DNA of 54,515 nucleotides from Opitutia bacterium (GTDB lineage Bacteria > Verrucomicrobiota > Verrucomicrobiia > Opitutales > Coraliomargaritaceae). The stretch is from NCBI GenBank assembly GCA_029252625.1, contig JAQXBA010000086.1, positions 1 to 54,515 on the forward strand, in the 5' to 3' direction. Under the pieces are notes generated by a model, which was given only the letters and a program-made list of their open reading frames with translations, did not search any database and was not told the origin of the DNA. Shown here in pieces: positions 37,791 through 46,371 of the stretch (position 1 is the first letter of the stretch; every line of letters begins with the position of its first letter). Position numbers and translations under genes: made by a program.

Positions 37791-39080
37791 CTACTTGAGG
37801 GTTTGCAGGTAAAGGGAGATTTTGTGAATTTCGTCGTCAGTAAGCAGCTCATCGAGTTCACCGATACCACCGCCGTTGGCTTTCCACATAAGGTTGCCAG
37901 GTTTGACGGTGTCGGGCTCTTTGATCCACTTAAAGAAATTTGCATACTGTTGTTCGACGTCTACCGAGCCATCCTCGGCACGATGATTGAGCCAACCTGC
38001 TGCGAGGGACTGGCGGGAGGCAAGCTTAGTCAAGTTTGGTCCTGCCACGCCTACGGCGCGAGGGTTGCCGTTGACTGCGTGACAAGTTGCGCACTTACCG
38101 CGAGACATGAAGAGCTGCAGGCCTTCATTTATGTCGCCAGTAAGTTTTTCCGGAGACTCATCGTTGGTTGCGTACCATTCTTCCCAAGCCATGCCGTCTG
38201 GAGCTTGGTGACCGGTTTTGATTTCAGAGACCCATGAGGCAAAGTCGTCGTCACTAACTACGGATGCTCGGAACAGCATGCGTGCATGCGAATCACCGCA
38301 ATATTCAGCGCACTGACCATAGTAGTAATTGTGGATCTCCTCTTGCAGATATCGTGCATAGGCGGCGCGGAGTTCTTCATCAGAACCAGTGGCACCTGAT
38401 TTTGCCTGCCAATCTTCAATGCTGTCGCCGGCTTGAATCCACATCCCATTTGATCGTCCTGGAATCAGATCAACCTTGCCAGCGATGCGTGGGAGCCAAA
38501 ATGAGTGAATGACATCTTTGGAGCGCAGTTCTAGGCGAATGGCTTTGCCTGCTGGAATGATTAACTCGTTGGCTGTCGTAATTCCGAGTTGCGGGTAAGC
38601 AAAGCCCCACCACCATTGGTAGCCTTCGACGCGGATGGTTAAAGGCTTGTCTTCTTCCGCTACACTGAGGCCTTCGCCTTGGTACCAAGCGCCGAGTTTG
38701 CTTTCTTCAGTGACAGGGAAGTCGTGAGTGTACCAAATCGCACGCAGTGTCGGTACCGCGACTATTACGAGCAGCAAAATTGATGCGCCAATCAGGGCGA
38801 TTTCGATCAGCGGGTTGCCGTGGCCTTGAACGGGTAGTGGGCGATCATCGTTCTTGCGTTCGCGAAACTTGAACATGGCGACGATGTATACCGCACCGAC
38901 AAGCACAAAGATGAACAGACTGACCCAGATCGTTACCATGAAGAGGTCAAGTTGTGCCTCTGCAATCGGTCCCTTGGTGTCAAAAGTTGACATGCGGGTG
39001 TTCGTGTCGCATCCAGCCGAAAAGACGAGTGCGATGAGCGAGAATACGAGTGCGATGAGGCCGCGGAATGAGTGCTTCAC
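37791..39080 (-). CDS. ctaC: Cytochrome c oxidase subunit II with fused cytochrome c (caa3 type)
   Basis: A 429-aa electron-entry subunit. It begins with a lipoprotein-type signal (LIALVFSAGC, Cys24 lipidation likely) and two membrane helices. Next is a cupredoxin domain with the CuA ligands His192 (KDVIHSFWLP), Cys257, Glu259, Cys261, His265 and Met268 (QCAEYCGDSHARM). A c-type cytochrome follows with CATCH (330-334) and axial Met398 (GNLMWK). Residues ~219-250 form an insert rich in Glu, Ala and Tyr between the last strands of the CuA domain. This makes the enzyme a caa3 oxidase taking electrons from soluble or membrane cytochrome c. It heads the oxidase structural genes. Confidence 0.95.
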   Translation of the reverse strand: MKHSFRGLIALVFSLIALVFSAGCDTNTRMSTFDTKGPIAEAQLDLFMVTIWVSLFIFVLVGAVYIVAMFKFRERKNDDRPLPVQGHGNPLIEIALIGASILLLVIVAVPTLRAIWYTHDFPVTEESKLGAWYQGEGLSVAEEDKPLTIRVEGYQWWWGFAYPQLGITTANELIIPAGKAIRLELRSKDVIHSFWLPRIAGKVDLIPGRSNGMWIQAGDSIEDWQAKSGATGSDEELRAAYARYLQEEIHNYYYGQCAEYCGDSHARMLFRASVVSDDDFASWVSEIKTGHQAPDGMAWEEWYATNDESPEKLTGDINEGLQLFMSRGKCATCHAVNGNPRAVGVAGPNLTKLASRQSLAAGWLNHRAEDGSVDVEQQYANFFKWIKEPDTVKPGNLMWKANGGGIGELDELLTDDEIHKISLYLQTLK

Positions 39081-39249
39081 AGTTAGTGAGTGGTCAATAA
39101 GTTGGAAGGAAAAAAGAGAGTGTGATTTATTAGAAAATCAGTGTAATTTTGATAGAGGTACGAATGCCCGCTGACAAGATAATCTTCGTATATTGTAATC
39201 AATCAGAAGTCCTATTAATTGCTATTAGTTGAGGTAATCGTGTATTTGT

Positions 39250-39675
39250 CTAAAACCATTGATAGAGGAAGCAATATACTAATACGCCAGTTACCGAGAC
39301 GTAATACCAAATCGGGAAGGTCCAGCGTGCCCAAGCGCGGTGTCTCTCGCGTTTATCTCTAATTGCAAGCGTCAGTGTGGTGAGTACCAGCGGCACGATT
39401 GCGATGGCCAATACAATATGCGTCACCAACATAATGTAGTAAAATGTGCGCCACGCGCCTTCTCCGCCAAAGGGTGTATGCACGCCTTGCACAAGGTATT
39501 TGTGCAACACATAAAACACTAGAAATACGATGGACACGCTGAACGCGCTGACCATGCAAGTGCGATGCGCTTTTTCGCGGCCGGTCTTAATACAGACGAA
39601 ACCTGCAGTCAGAAGCAGCGTTGCGCAGCCATTAAGCAGCGCATTGACTGTCGGAAGTGTTTCAGTAAAAGACAT
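39250..39675 (-). CDS. DUF420 membrane protein, CtaM-like oxidase assembly factor
   Basis: A 141-aa four-helix membrane protein of the DUF420 family, which includes Bacillus CtaM/YozB, needed for cytochrome oxidase activity. Conserved features are LPTVNALLNGCATLLLTAGF at the N-terminus, the HRTCMVSAFSVSIVFLVFYVLHK block, MLVTHIVLAIAIVPLVL and the final HRAWARWTFPIWYYVSVTGVLVY. His residues in helices 2-4 could bind heme or copper. It sits between ctaB and the subunit II gene on the same strand, the position expected for an oxidase biogenesis gene. Confidence 0.85.
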   Translation of the reverse strand: MSFTETLPTVNALLNGCATLLLTAGFVCIKTGREKAHRTCMVSAFSVSIVFLVFYVLHKYLVQGVHTPFGGEGAWRTFYYIMLVTHIVLAIAIVPLVLTTLTLAIRDKRERHRAWARWTFPIWYYVSVTGVLVYCFLYQWF

Positions 39676-39708
39676 GTTTATTAACGACTCTGGTTACTCT
39701 AAGCTCGC

Positions 39709-40632
39709 TTAGAGTAACCAGAGATCGAGTACCAACGGCAAGAGGAGGGCGGGCAAGTAAAAGATCGAGGCAAAGAACAGCTGGCGTGCAGCCGCATCGC
39801 GTTGATCGGCGTTGAGGAATGCGATCGCAGGGCGCAAGTAATAAGCGCCGGCGGCAATGGCGATGGCACCATAAATCCATGTCGCGTAGCCCAATAGAAC
39901 CGGCAGCAAGGTGCTGACGACCAAGGCCAAGCAAAATACCAAGGATTGAATCGCAACTTTTTGGCCAGTGCTGTCAGCATTTGAGAGCATAACAAAGCCG
40001 CCTAGCGCGTAGTCTTTGCGGTGCGTCCATGCGATCGCAAAGAAGTGTGGCATCTGCCACAGAAACAAAATTACAAATAAGATCCAACCGAGCGTGCTGA
40101 TCTGGCCTTCGGCGGCAGCCCATCCAATCAGTGGCGGCAGTGCGCCGGGGATCGCACCGACTAAAGTGTTCCAAGTCGAGAAGCGTTTCAGTGGGGTATA
40201 CAGCAATACGTAGGAGGCGATGGTCGCCGCGGTCAATGTACCAGCCAATAGATTCGCCCCTTTGTAGAGTAACAAGCAGCCAAGAATACTCAGCCCCATT
40301 CCATAAATAAATGCGAGTGTCGGTGCGATGCGTCCTGCTGGAATCGCACGATTCTTGGTACGCACCATTTTTGCGTCGGCTTCGCGTTCTAGCCACTGAT
40401 TGAGTACTGCTGCACCACCGGCCGCCAACGAAGTGCCGATGAGCAGACTAAACAGCACGCCCAAATCTCGTATCGGATCCGCGGATAAATAGCCAGCCAC
40501 TGCAGTGATCACTGACATGAAGCTTAGGCGCGGTTTGGTCAGCTCATAAAAATCACCGACCCGGTCGCGCAACGAAACGTCCGATTCTGCAACACCGGTG
40601 ATAGGAGTGGATTCTGTAGTTTGGTGACTCAA
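39709..40632 (-). CDS. ctaB: Protoheme IX farnesyltransferase (heme O synthase)
   Basis: UbiA-family membrane prenyltransferase that makes heme O from heme B and farnesyl diphosphate. Motifs are FYELTKPRLSFMSVITAVAGYL, then the first Asp-rich loop NQWLEREADAKMVRTKNRAIPAGRI (NxxxDxxxDR type) and FLWQMPHFFAIAWTHRKDY. About nine membrane segments are present. No ATG occurs in frame upstream of the first membrane helix. The given TTG start leaves a 307-aa protein 47 bp after the ctaA stop; a second TTG at 40572 would give 287 aa. Longer frames into ctaA look like shadow sequence. Confidence 0.88.
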   Translation of the reverse strand: MSHQTTESTPITGVAESDVSLRDRVGDFYELTKPRLSFMSVITAVAGYLSADPIRDLGVLFSLLIGTSLAAGGAAVLNQWLEREADAKMVRTKNRAIPAGRIAPTLAFIYGMGLSILGCLLLYKGANLLAGTLTAATIASYVLLYTPLKRFSTWNTLVGAIPGALPPLIGWAAAEGQISTLGWILFVILFLWQMPHFFAIAWTHRKDYALGGFVMLSNADSTGQKVAIQSLVFCLALVVSTLLPVLLGYATWIYGAIAIAAGAYYLRPAIAFLNADQRDAAARQLFFASIFYLPALLLPLVLDLWLL

Positions 40633-40679
40633 CTGGTACGTCAGCGGTAGAGTGGTGTGTTTGTGTGAATCGAAGCTGA

Positions 40680-41663
40680 CTAAATAGTCGGCTTCGAGAC
40701 CACGGAGCGATGAGCTAGAAAAGTTAAGCCCCACGTGCTGGCAAGTAGAAAAGCACCGACGAGATGGTGAATCGTTGCGACATAGGGATTTCTTACAGTC
40801 CAGATGGTCAGGGCACCGAGATAAACCTGCACAAAGAGAAGGCCTATTACACTCAGAATTCCGACGATTAGAGCCTTTCGCGTATTCGGGTTCGCCCACA
40901 GCTTACTTAAATAAATTAGCAGAAAAAGCGTCACAACAACTGCACCAACACGGTGAGCGAAGTGGATGCTGACATCGAAATTCCAATAGCCGGGTAATAA
41001 GCTTCCCGGGCGGGCCATCGGGAATTGAGCGATCGCTAGACCAGCTTCCGCTTGGCGCATGATTGCTCCGATTAAAATTTGTAGAAAGATTGCGATGGTG
41101 CTGGCGATTCCCCAACGTTTAAGTGAGATTGGTACGGGACTAACAAATCCGCTCTGGCGCTCGATCCAGCTTCTCGAACTGCCAAGAGTCAGTGCGATTA
41201 AAATCCCTAATACAACCATGGCGCCACAGGCGTGGATTACTGCGAAGCTCTGAGCAACCAGATTGTGCTCTGCCATGGTATTCAGCGTGTCGAAGCGGAC
41301 GCGAGCGCCACCCAAAACTCCTTGCAATATGACGACTAATACTAACACGCGGGCGAGCTGGCGCATCCATGCGCGTTCTTCTCTTAGCCATATTAACAAA
41401 AGTAGGCCGAGAGAGAGGAAGCCTATAATTATGCCGAGCAAGCGATGACTGTGCTCTGCAAGCATGTCAGATTGGATGGTCCAATCCTGAGGATTCAGCG
41501 AGCCATTTGAAAGTGGCCAGTCTAAAAAAGCCATGCCCGCACGAATGCTAGTCGTAAAACCGCCTGCGAATAGCAGTGGTGTAATCCAGCAAAGTGCGAA
41601 GATGCAGAAAGCAAAGAGCCAAGGTTGATACTCGGCAGTGCGTTTGGATGTGAGGGCATTCAT
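40680..41663 (-). CDS. ctaA: Heme A synthase
   Basis: Membrane enzyme that oxidises the C8 methyl of heme O to a formyl group (COX15/CtaA family). The 327 aa have eight hydrophobic segments and the conserved histidines: AEHSHRLLG (about 68-76), MAEHNLVAQSFAVIHACGAMV (about 131-151), SIHFAHRVGAVVVTL, and ATIHHLVGAFLLA. Starting at MNALTSKRTAEY gives the family N-terminus; an earlier in-frame ATG at 41702 would add 13 residues. It is the first gene of the reverse-strand oxidase and heme locus, followed by ctaB. Confidence 0.93.
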   Translation of the reverse strand: MNALTSKRTAEYQPWLFAFCIFALCWITPLLFAGGFTTSIRAGMAFLDWPLSNGSLNPQDWTIQSDMLAEHSHRLLGIIIGFLSLGLLLLIWLREERAWMRQLARVLVLVVILQGVLGGARVRFDTLNTMAEHNLVAQSFAVIHACGAMVVLGILIALTLGSSRSWIERQSGFVSPVPISLKRWGIASTIAIFLQILIGAIMRQAEAGLAIAQFPMARPGSLLPGYWNFDVSIHFAHRVGAVVVTLFLLIYLSKLWANPNTRKALIVGILSVIGLLFVQVYLGALTIWTVRNPYVATIHHLVGAFLLASTWGLTFLAHRSVVSKPTI

Positions 41664-41916
41664 GATCGGGGCAGACTGTGCGCACTTCCAAGTTCGGATC
41701 AAGCGGAAGATGTAGTAAATTCAGTTGCGTAGGTTGTTTTTTTAACGTTAGTTTAAAGCTGAATTGGCATACTTAATGTCAGTTATGGTGCGAACTTTCC
41801 CAAGGGGATATTTGTTATCTGCGGCTTTCTCCTATTTCAAACTGCCTATCTCGTTTTGCACCGAATTATTTAATTTGAAATCTATGTTTCAGCTCAAGAC
41901 ACTATTTGTTTAACTT

Positions 41917-42387
41917 ATGGATAAGACTTTATTTTTTAATACCTTGATTGATACGTTACGTGAGGAAGCATTACATGCTGTCAAAGCCTCGCAAGATGCC
42001 GCCGAATATGCAACCAGCGAAGAATCTCGGGCTGAGTCGCAATGGGATACACAAGGTTTGGAAGCGTCCTATCTTGCCGCCGGTCAGGCTGGGCAAGCGA
42101 AGCAGTGGGCCGACGCGGTGGAAGAGCTTCAGTCCGAGCGCGAGGATTTGCTCAAAACAAATACGGATGTCTCACTTGGGGCTTTGTTTAAATGCGACTT
42201 CGACGGATCTGAAGAGGTGTTTTTCTTGGCTGGTGTGGCTGGTGGCCAAGTGATTTCAATGGATCACATTGAGGTTACAGTTATTACCGCTCAATCACCC
42301 TTGGCAGCTCGTTTGAGAGGTTATAAAGTTGGTGATACCTTTGCGTTGCCAAATGCTAAGTTCGGCGAGATTCTCGCGATTGAGTAA
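41917..42387 (+). CDS. GreA/GreB-like transcription factor-related protein
   Basis: A 156-aa protein with an N-terminal helical part (about 1-80, likely coiled coil: EALHAVKASQDAAEYATSEESRAE, then WDTQGLEASYLAAGQAGQAKQW) and a C-terminal FKBP-like half resembling that of GreA (LGALFKCDFDG, then ITAQSPLAARLRGYKVGDTFALP). GreA proteins enter the RNA polymerase secondary channel and stimulate transcript cleavage. The acidic tip motif of GreA is not obvious here, so the protein may bind polymerase with a different effect, like other Gre-factor homologues. It stands alone between two reverse-strand genes. Confidence 0.7.
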   Translation: MDKTLFFNTLIDTLREEALHAVKASQDAAEYATSEESRAESQWDTQGLEASYLAAGQAGQAKQWADAVEELQSEREDLLKTNTDVSLGALFKCDFDGSEEVFFLAGVAGGQVISMDHIEVTVITAQSPLAARLRGYKVGDTFALPNAKFGEILAIE

Positions 42388-42569
42388 GTTTTTAGAGCCT
42401 TGGGTTTGGCGCTGCTCGAATTATCCGGATGTCAAATGTGCTAGTATCCGCCATTGTTGCTTCTTGCTGCACCAGCTGTCCACGCTCATCCAGTATTAGT
42501 GAACCGTTTGCCAGTGAATCAGGTTGTGTTAGCTCCTAGCTCACTGATGTACTATTATGAATTTAGCTA

Positions 42570-43481
42570 TTAGTTGATTCGGTGCTCGAGGTCGGCAATC
42601 AAGTCCAGCAGAAAATCATTGTTGCCGCCCAGCGCTTCGGCGGCTTTGAGGGCTGCGCCAGTGTGTTTGTTTGCCTCGTGATGAGCACCGTCGATCCCAT
42701 GCAGTGCAACGTAAGTGCTCTTGTTGCTGGCGCTGTCGTTGCCAACTGGTTTGCCAAGCTCTTCGGCATTCGAAGTAGCGTCCAGTATATCATCGACGAT
42801 TTGAAAGGTCAGGCCGAGGTGGTAACCAACCGCTGCTATCTGTTGCAGTTGCGATGCTGTGGGCTCGCAAAAACGCAGCCCCATCGTTAACGCGGCAGTG
42901 ATGAGGGCGCCGGTCTTGTTTTCGTGAATATAGCGCAGTGTTTCGGCATCGATCGGTTTACCTTCGTTGTCAATGTCTTCCATTTGACCTCCGATTAAAC
43001 TTTCGCTGCTGCTGGCGGTGGCGAGATCTTGAATCAGTCCCGTTGCGAGGCTCGGTTGTTGGGAGTAGTTCCCCACCAATAGCTGAAAGGCGTAAGTCAG
43101 TAGTGAATCACCGGCCAGCACTGCAGTGGCTTCGTCGAACTGCATGTGGCAAGAGGGGCGTCCACGACGCAGATCACTGTCGTCGATGGAGGGCAGATCG
43201 TCATGAATGAGCGTATAAGTGTGCAGACACTCGATGGCCACCGCCGCTGCGAGTGGATCGGCTTGCGCAGGAAATAGTTCACTCGCAGCGATCATCAACA
43301 CGGGGCGAATGCGTTTGCCGCCGGCCTCCATCGAGTAGCGCATTGCTGCATGTAGCCGATCGGGGCGTGTTGATGAGGTTGGAAGCAGTTGTTCTATACC
43401 GCGTTCCACTCGTTTTTGATAAGTTGCCAATTTTTCTTTTAATGCCAGATTCACTGCGCTACCTTGAATGAATTTAGTCAT
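42570..43481 (-). CDS. ispA: Short-chain polyprenyl diphosphate synthase (IspA-like)
   Basis: Trans-prenyltransferase making farnesyl or geranylgeranyl diphosphate, feeding menaquinone, heme and undecaprenyl synthesis. The 303 aa include GGKRIRPVLMIAASELF, the first Asp-rich motif HDDLPSIDDSDLRRG, ENKTGALITAALTMG and the second motif FQIVDDILD. Residues before the first DDxxD determine chain length; here TYTLIHDDLPSID looks farnesyl-like, but that is inference. The given start codon shares two bases with the start of the divergent DUF4013 gene; an alternative ATG at 43496 would overlap it more. Confidence 0.93.
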   Translation of the reverse strand: MTKFIQGSAVNLALKEKLATYQKRVERGIEQLLPTSSTRPDRLHAAMRYSMEAGGKRIRPVLMIAASELFPAQADPLAAAVAIECLHTYTLIHDDLPSIDDSDLRRGRPSCHMQFDEATAVLAGDSLLTYAFQLLVGNYSQQPSLATGLIQDLATASSSESLIGGQMEDIDNEGKPIDAETLRYIHENKTGALITAALTMGLRFCEPTASQLQQIAAVGYHLGLTFQIVDDILDATSNAEELGKPVGNDSASNKSTYVALHGIDGAHHEANKHTGAALKAAEALGGNNDFLLDLIADLEHRIN

Positions 43482-44076
43482 GAAGGAAAAGCCCATATTT
43501 GAAGAAGTTTTCGCCCATCTGATTCGTCAGCCGAATTTAGTTCGGAAATTATTAATAGGCAGTGCGCTGTCTTTTACCCCGATCGTGAACCTCTTTGCAT
43601 TCGGCTATTTGTATCGTTTTGCGGTGCAGTTGCGGCGTACAAGCCAGCTCAGTCTGCCGGAATGGACCGATTGGGCCGGCTTGTTTGCGGATGGGTTGAA
43701 ATTCGCAGTCGTGTGGTTGGCCTATTGGTTACTGCCCTTAATTGTCGGGTTGTCGATAGCAACCGGGTTCTGTATGCTTGGGTTAGGTGCCTTGGCGTAC
43801 GTATTTATGACCTCGGTTTTTTTAATCGTATCAGTACTATTTTGCGCCGCCCTGTATCGCCTGCAGATGCGTTCCAACTACAAAGATTTGTTGGATGTAA
43901 TGTTAATTGCTCGGATGAGTTACATGCAGGCAGCCGAGTTCATTGTTCCGGTGCTTGTTTTTGCTGGGATCTGTGCATTCGCTCTGCCGCTTTATGGTTT
44001 CGCCTTTTTTGCTGGATTCCTTTTGCTAGTGGCTCAGACCAGCCTGTGTTACCGCTCGCTTGAGTCGGGAAAGTAA
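43480..44076 (+). CDS. DUF4013-family membrane protein
   Basis: A 198-aa membrane protein with four to five hydrophobic segments. The opening, FEEVFAHLIRQPNLVRKLLIGSALSFTPIVNLFAFGYLYR, and the LPEWTDWAGLFADGLKF motif are typical of DUF4013, a family of unknown function. The start used gives MKEKPIFEE; an ATG four codons upstream (43468) is possible. It is the first of three same-strand genes ending at 45961, of which the other two are unknown envelope proteins. Its start codon overlaps that of the divergent ispA. Confidence 0.75.
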   Translation: MKEKPIFEEVFAHLIRQPNLVRKLLIGSALSFTPIVNLFAFGYLYRFAVQLRRTSQLSLPEWTDWAGLFADGLKFAVVWLAYWLLPLIVGLSIATGFCMLGLGALAYVFMTSVFLIVSVLFCAALYRLQMRSNYKDLLDVMLIARMSYMQAAEFIVPVLVFAGICAFALPLYGFAFFAGFLLLVAQTSLCYRSLESGK

Positions 44077-44096
44077 CTTTCAAGAATCTTAATATT

Positions 44097-44801
44097 ATGT
44101 CTTTTGCCAAAACCGCCAAAAAAGAAGGACCCACCTTAGCAAGTATTTCCTTTTCTGCGGTTTTGCTTACACTCGTCGGTGCCCTTTTAGGCTTTCTATT
44201 CTTGGCTTCGGTGCCTCCGATGTCCTTTAGATCTGTGGCAGATTTAAATGCCTATTTGGAAAAAAAACCGGAGCTAAATTTGTTAGATCGGTCCTATTTC
44301 GAAGGCCCAGTATCGAGCAGTCGTAGTTGGGAGCAAAAACGTGAGGTCTTATTTAATGGCAGTGCTACCACGGTCGAACTGACTGCGGGAGAGCTCAATG
44401 CGTGGATGTCAGCTAAATTTCGTAAGCCCAGCGTAGTACCAGCAGTTGGGGATAAGGCTGGTATTTTGATCCTGCCTGATGTGCCGAATTTTTTTATCGA
44501 TGCTGCCGCAGGATTTATTCTTAGCTTGCCGACCGAAGTCACGGTCTTTGGAAGCTCGCATGATCGAATCATGATTGCTCTGGGGCGTTTTTCTGCGGGG
44601 CCACAAGTGCAGTTTCAAATCAGTGCACTGCGTGTGAATGATGCTGCGATTCCGATGATTGCAGGGTTGGGTAAACAGTTGCTGCAGGCATTGTTGCTAG
44701 CCTATTCGCAGACCGAGGAATTTATTGCCTGCCAAAAAGCATGGGAAAAAGTCGAGTCTGTTGAACTAGTGGCAGGCGCGATGCGCTTGAAGCTTCGCTG
44801 A
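44097..44801 (+). CDS. Hypothetical membrane-anchored protein
   Basis: A 234-aa protein with an N-terminal membrane helix (about 18-40, ISFSAVLLTLVGALLGFLFLASVP) and a mostly hydrophilic remainder, probably periplasmic. No known domain is recognised. Helix-forming stretches occur near the end (LGKQLLQALLLAYSQTEEFIACQKAWEKVESVELV). It follows the DUF4013 gene by 20 bp and overlaps the next gene by one base (TGATG), so the three are probably one transcription unit. Confidence 0.6.
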   Translation: MSFAKTAKKEGPTLASISFSAVLLTLVGALLGFLFLASVPPMSFRSVADLNAYLEKKPELNLLDRSYFEGPVSSSRSWEQKREVLFNGSATTVELTAGELNAWMSAKFRKPSVVPAVGDKAGILILPDVPNFFIDAAAGFILSLPTEVTVFGSSHDRIMIALGRFSAGPQVQFQISALRVNDAAIPMIAGLGKQLLQALLLAYSQTEEFIACQKAWEKVESVELVAGAMRLKLR

Positions 44802-45961
44802 TGAACTCGTACACTGGCCTCCAGTTGTTCTTGTGTCTCGTGCTCGGTTTGCTGCCTTGCATTAGTGTGGGGCAAGGTAGTCAGACCTTGGACTTTGTCG
44901 AGGGGCGTTATTTCGAAGTGGTTGGCACCGACAATCGCTCGGTGTCCTTTGTTGATACGCTTGGTGAGTATGTCGTCGAACTCTGTGCAAGTTACTTGCG
45001 GGCGGGCAGCCATGAATTTCCCCAGCGCATCTTTGTGGCGCTCCGCCCTGAAGAACACGTTGAGTTTGACGGTGCTTATCAAATACGCACTGGCGCGAGG
45101 GGGCAAGTCAGTCTGGATTTTCGATGGCACAAATCGCTGAACTTGGAGACAGTATGCCGTGCGCTGACTGAGGCTTACATTGTGCGTTATGCGAATTTTA
45201 ACTATGGTCCAAGCGCAAGTAAGCGCATTCGTTATTGGGCGATGTCTGCGCTCGGCTCGCAGAGTTATTTGAGCTTACGGCCTGCGCAGCAGGGCCAATA
45301 TATTCATGAGACACGGCAGCTGGGATTGTTGAAGGTCAGTTCCCTGTTGTCATTAGAATGGGGGATCGGCCGCGAGAATGATTTGTCTCCGCGGCAGGGC
45401 TATTGGGTGCTGTACGCCATGCGTCAGCGCGATCTTCTGCGATCTGATATAGGTGTATTGCTTGATCAAGCCGTCGCGGGGCGCGATGTGTCCATTGCGC
45501 TTAAAGAGGCGATTCAGCCGCCCGATGCCGATCAACAAACCAGCACTTTGGATTCATGCTGGCAGCGTCTGATGGTCGAGTATTTATCTCAGGACACGGA
45601 GCACTACGAGAGTCTGGATGCGTCGCGGGTGTGGATTGCTGAGTTTGCCAATTTCGATATCTATCGCGCCTCGGGCGGGGAGTTGAACAATCTGATGAGC
45701 TTGTGGACGCAGCGCGATAATCAGGCCTTGCGCGCTATTCTCACCGCTCGCCGTGAGATTATTGCCCTCCGCCTAGAGCGTGTGAACCCCGCCTATTTTA
45801 ATTCTGCTCAGTCCTTAGGCGGACTCTACGAGACCGCACTCAACTCAAATCGCCGATTTGAGTTTATTCGTGCTGTCACCGCTTATCTCGGCGATTGGGA
45901 AGATACCAAGCGGCTGCACAAAATGACAGATGAACTGTTGGATGCGGCAGTCAGTAATTAG
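44801..45961 (+). CDS. Hypothetical exported protein
   Basis: A 386-aa protein with a clear N-terminal signal (LQLFLCLVLGLLPCISVGQG, likely cleaved near residue 25). The mature part is rich in helices and aromatic residues and includes TLDFVEGRYFEVVG, YGPSASKRIRYWAMSALG and the helical end LHKMTDELLDAAVSN. No family is recognised. The GTG-like overlap with the gene before it (TGATG) shows translational coupling. Function is unknown; an envelope role together with its two neighbours is inferred from signals and coupling only. Confidence 0.55.
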   Translation: MNSYTGLQLFLCLVLGLLPCISVGQGSQTLDFVEGRYFEVVGTDNRSVSFVDTLGEYVVELCASYLRAGSHEFPQRIFVALRPEEHVEFDGAYQIRTGARGQVSLDFRWHKSLNLETVCRALTEAYIVRYANFNYGPSASKRIRYWAMSALGSQSYLSLRPAQQGQYIHETRQLGLLKVSSLLSLEWGIGRENDLSPRQGYWVLYAMRQRDLLRSDIGVLLDQAVAGRDVSIALKEAIQPPDADQQTSTLDSCWQRLMVEYLSQDTEHYESLDASRVWIAEFANFDIYRASGGELNNLMSLWTQRDNQALRAILTARREIIALRLERVNPAYFNSAQSLGGLYETALNSNRRFEFIRAVTAYLGDWEDTKRLHKMTDELLDAAVSN

Positions 45962-46371
45962 TACACTCGGTGACGGATCCGATCGTCTCCTGGAAATCGA
46001 TCCTTTCTCTCTCGACTAAATTGTTTGGTATCACCAAAGCTTGCCTCGTTGGTAGATTGTCTTCAACCGGATTTTGAGGGATATAGTCTTTATGGAAGCG
46101 ATGCCCTAAATGCTGGCTTGTTCATCAAGCTCAAGCGCTGAAGCTGCGGGTCTAGAGCAAGCTCGATTTCCCATAGGATTTCGCTTGAAGCGATTTTGGA
46201 AATACGACGTTCAGCCAGCTGGGCCCAAAGTTCCACTGGAATCAATCTGCAACATTCGCTTGTGCTGTTTGGTTTTTATTGGCTAACCGCTGTCATCCGA
46301 GGTTTTGAATGCGCTGCGTGGTTGCCATCTGAGACTTTTTCTCCAAACTGAAACTTTTTAAAATATATCTC
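45962..46371. other. Gene-free stretch before menD
   Basis: No confident gene is seen. On the minus strand a 49-codon frame from a GTG at 46236 to a stop at 46090-46092 reads like helical protein (VELWAQLAERRISKIASSEI, then EIELALDPQLQRL), but it has no ATG and no ribosome binding site and is closed upstream by a stop. The plus-strand part just before menD is A/T-rich and presumably holds its promoter. Confidence 0.4.

Noticed and set aside
41739-41760. Similarity of a T-rich GTTAGTTTA stretch with one near 50033
   Set aside because: Short, AT-rich and only two copies; chance is the simplest explanation.
42392-42538. 47-codon minus-strand frame downstream of ispA resembling a protein end
   Set aside because: No start codon or ribosome binding site, in a different frame from ispA, and ispA already ends normally.
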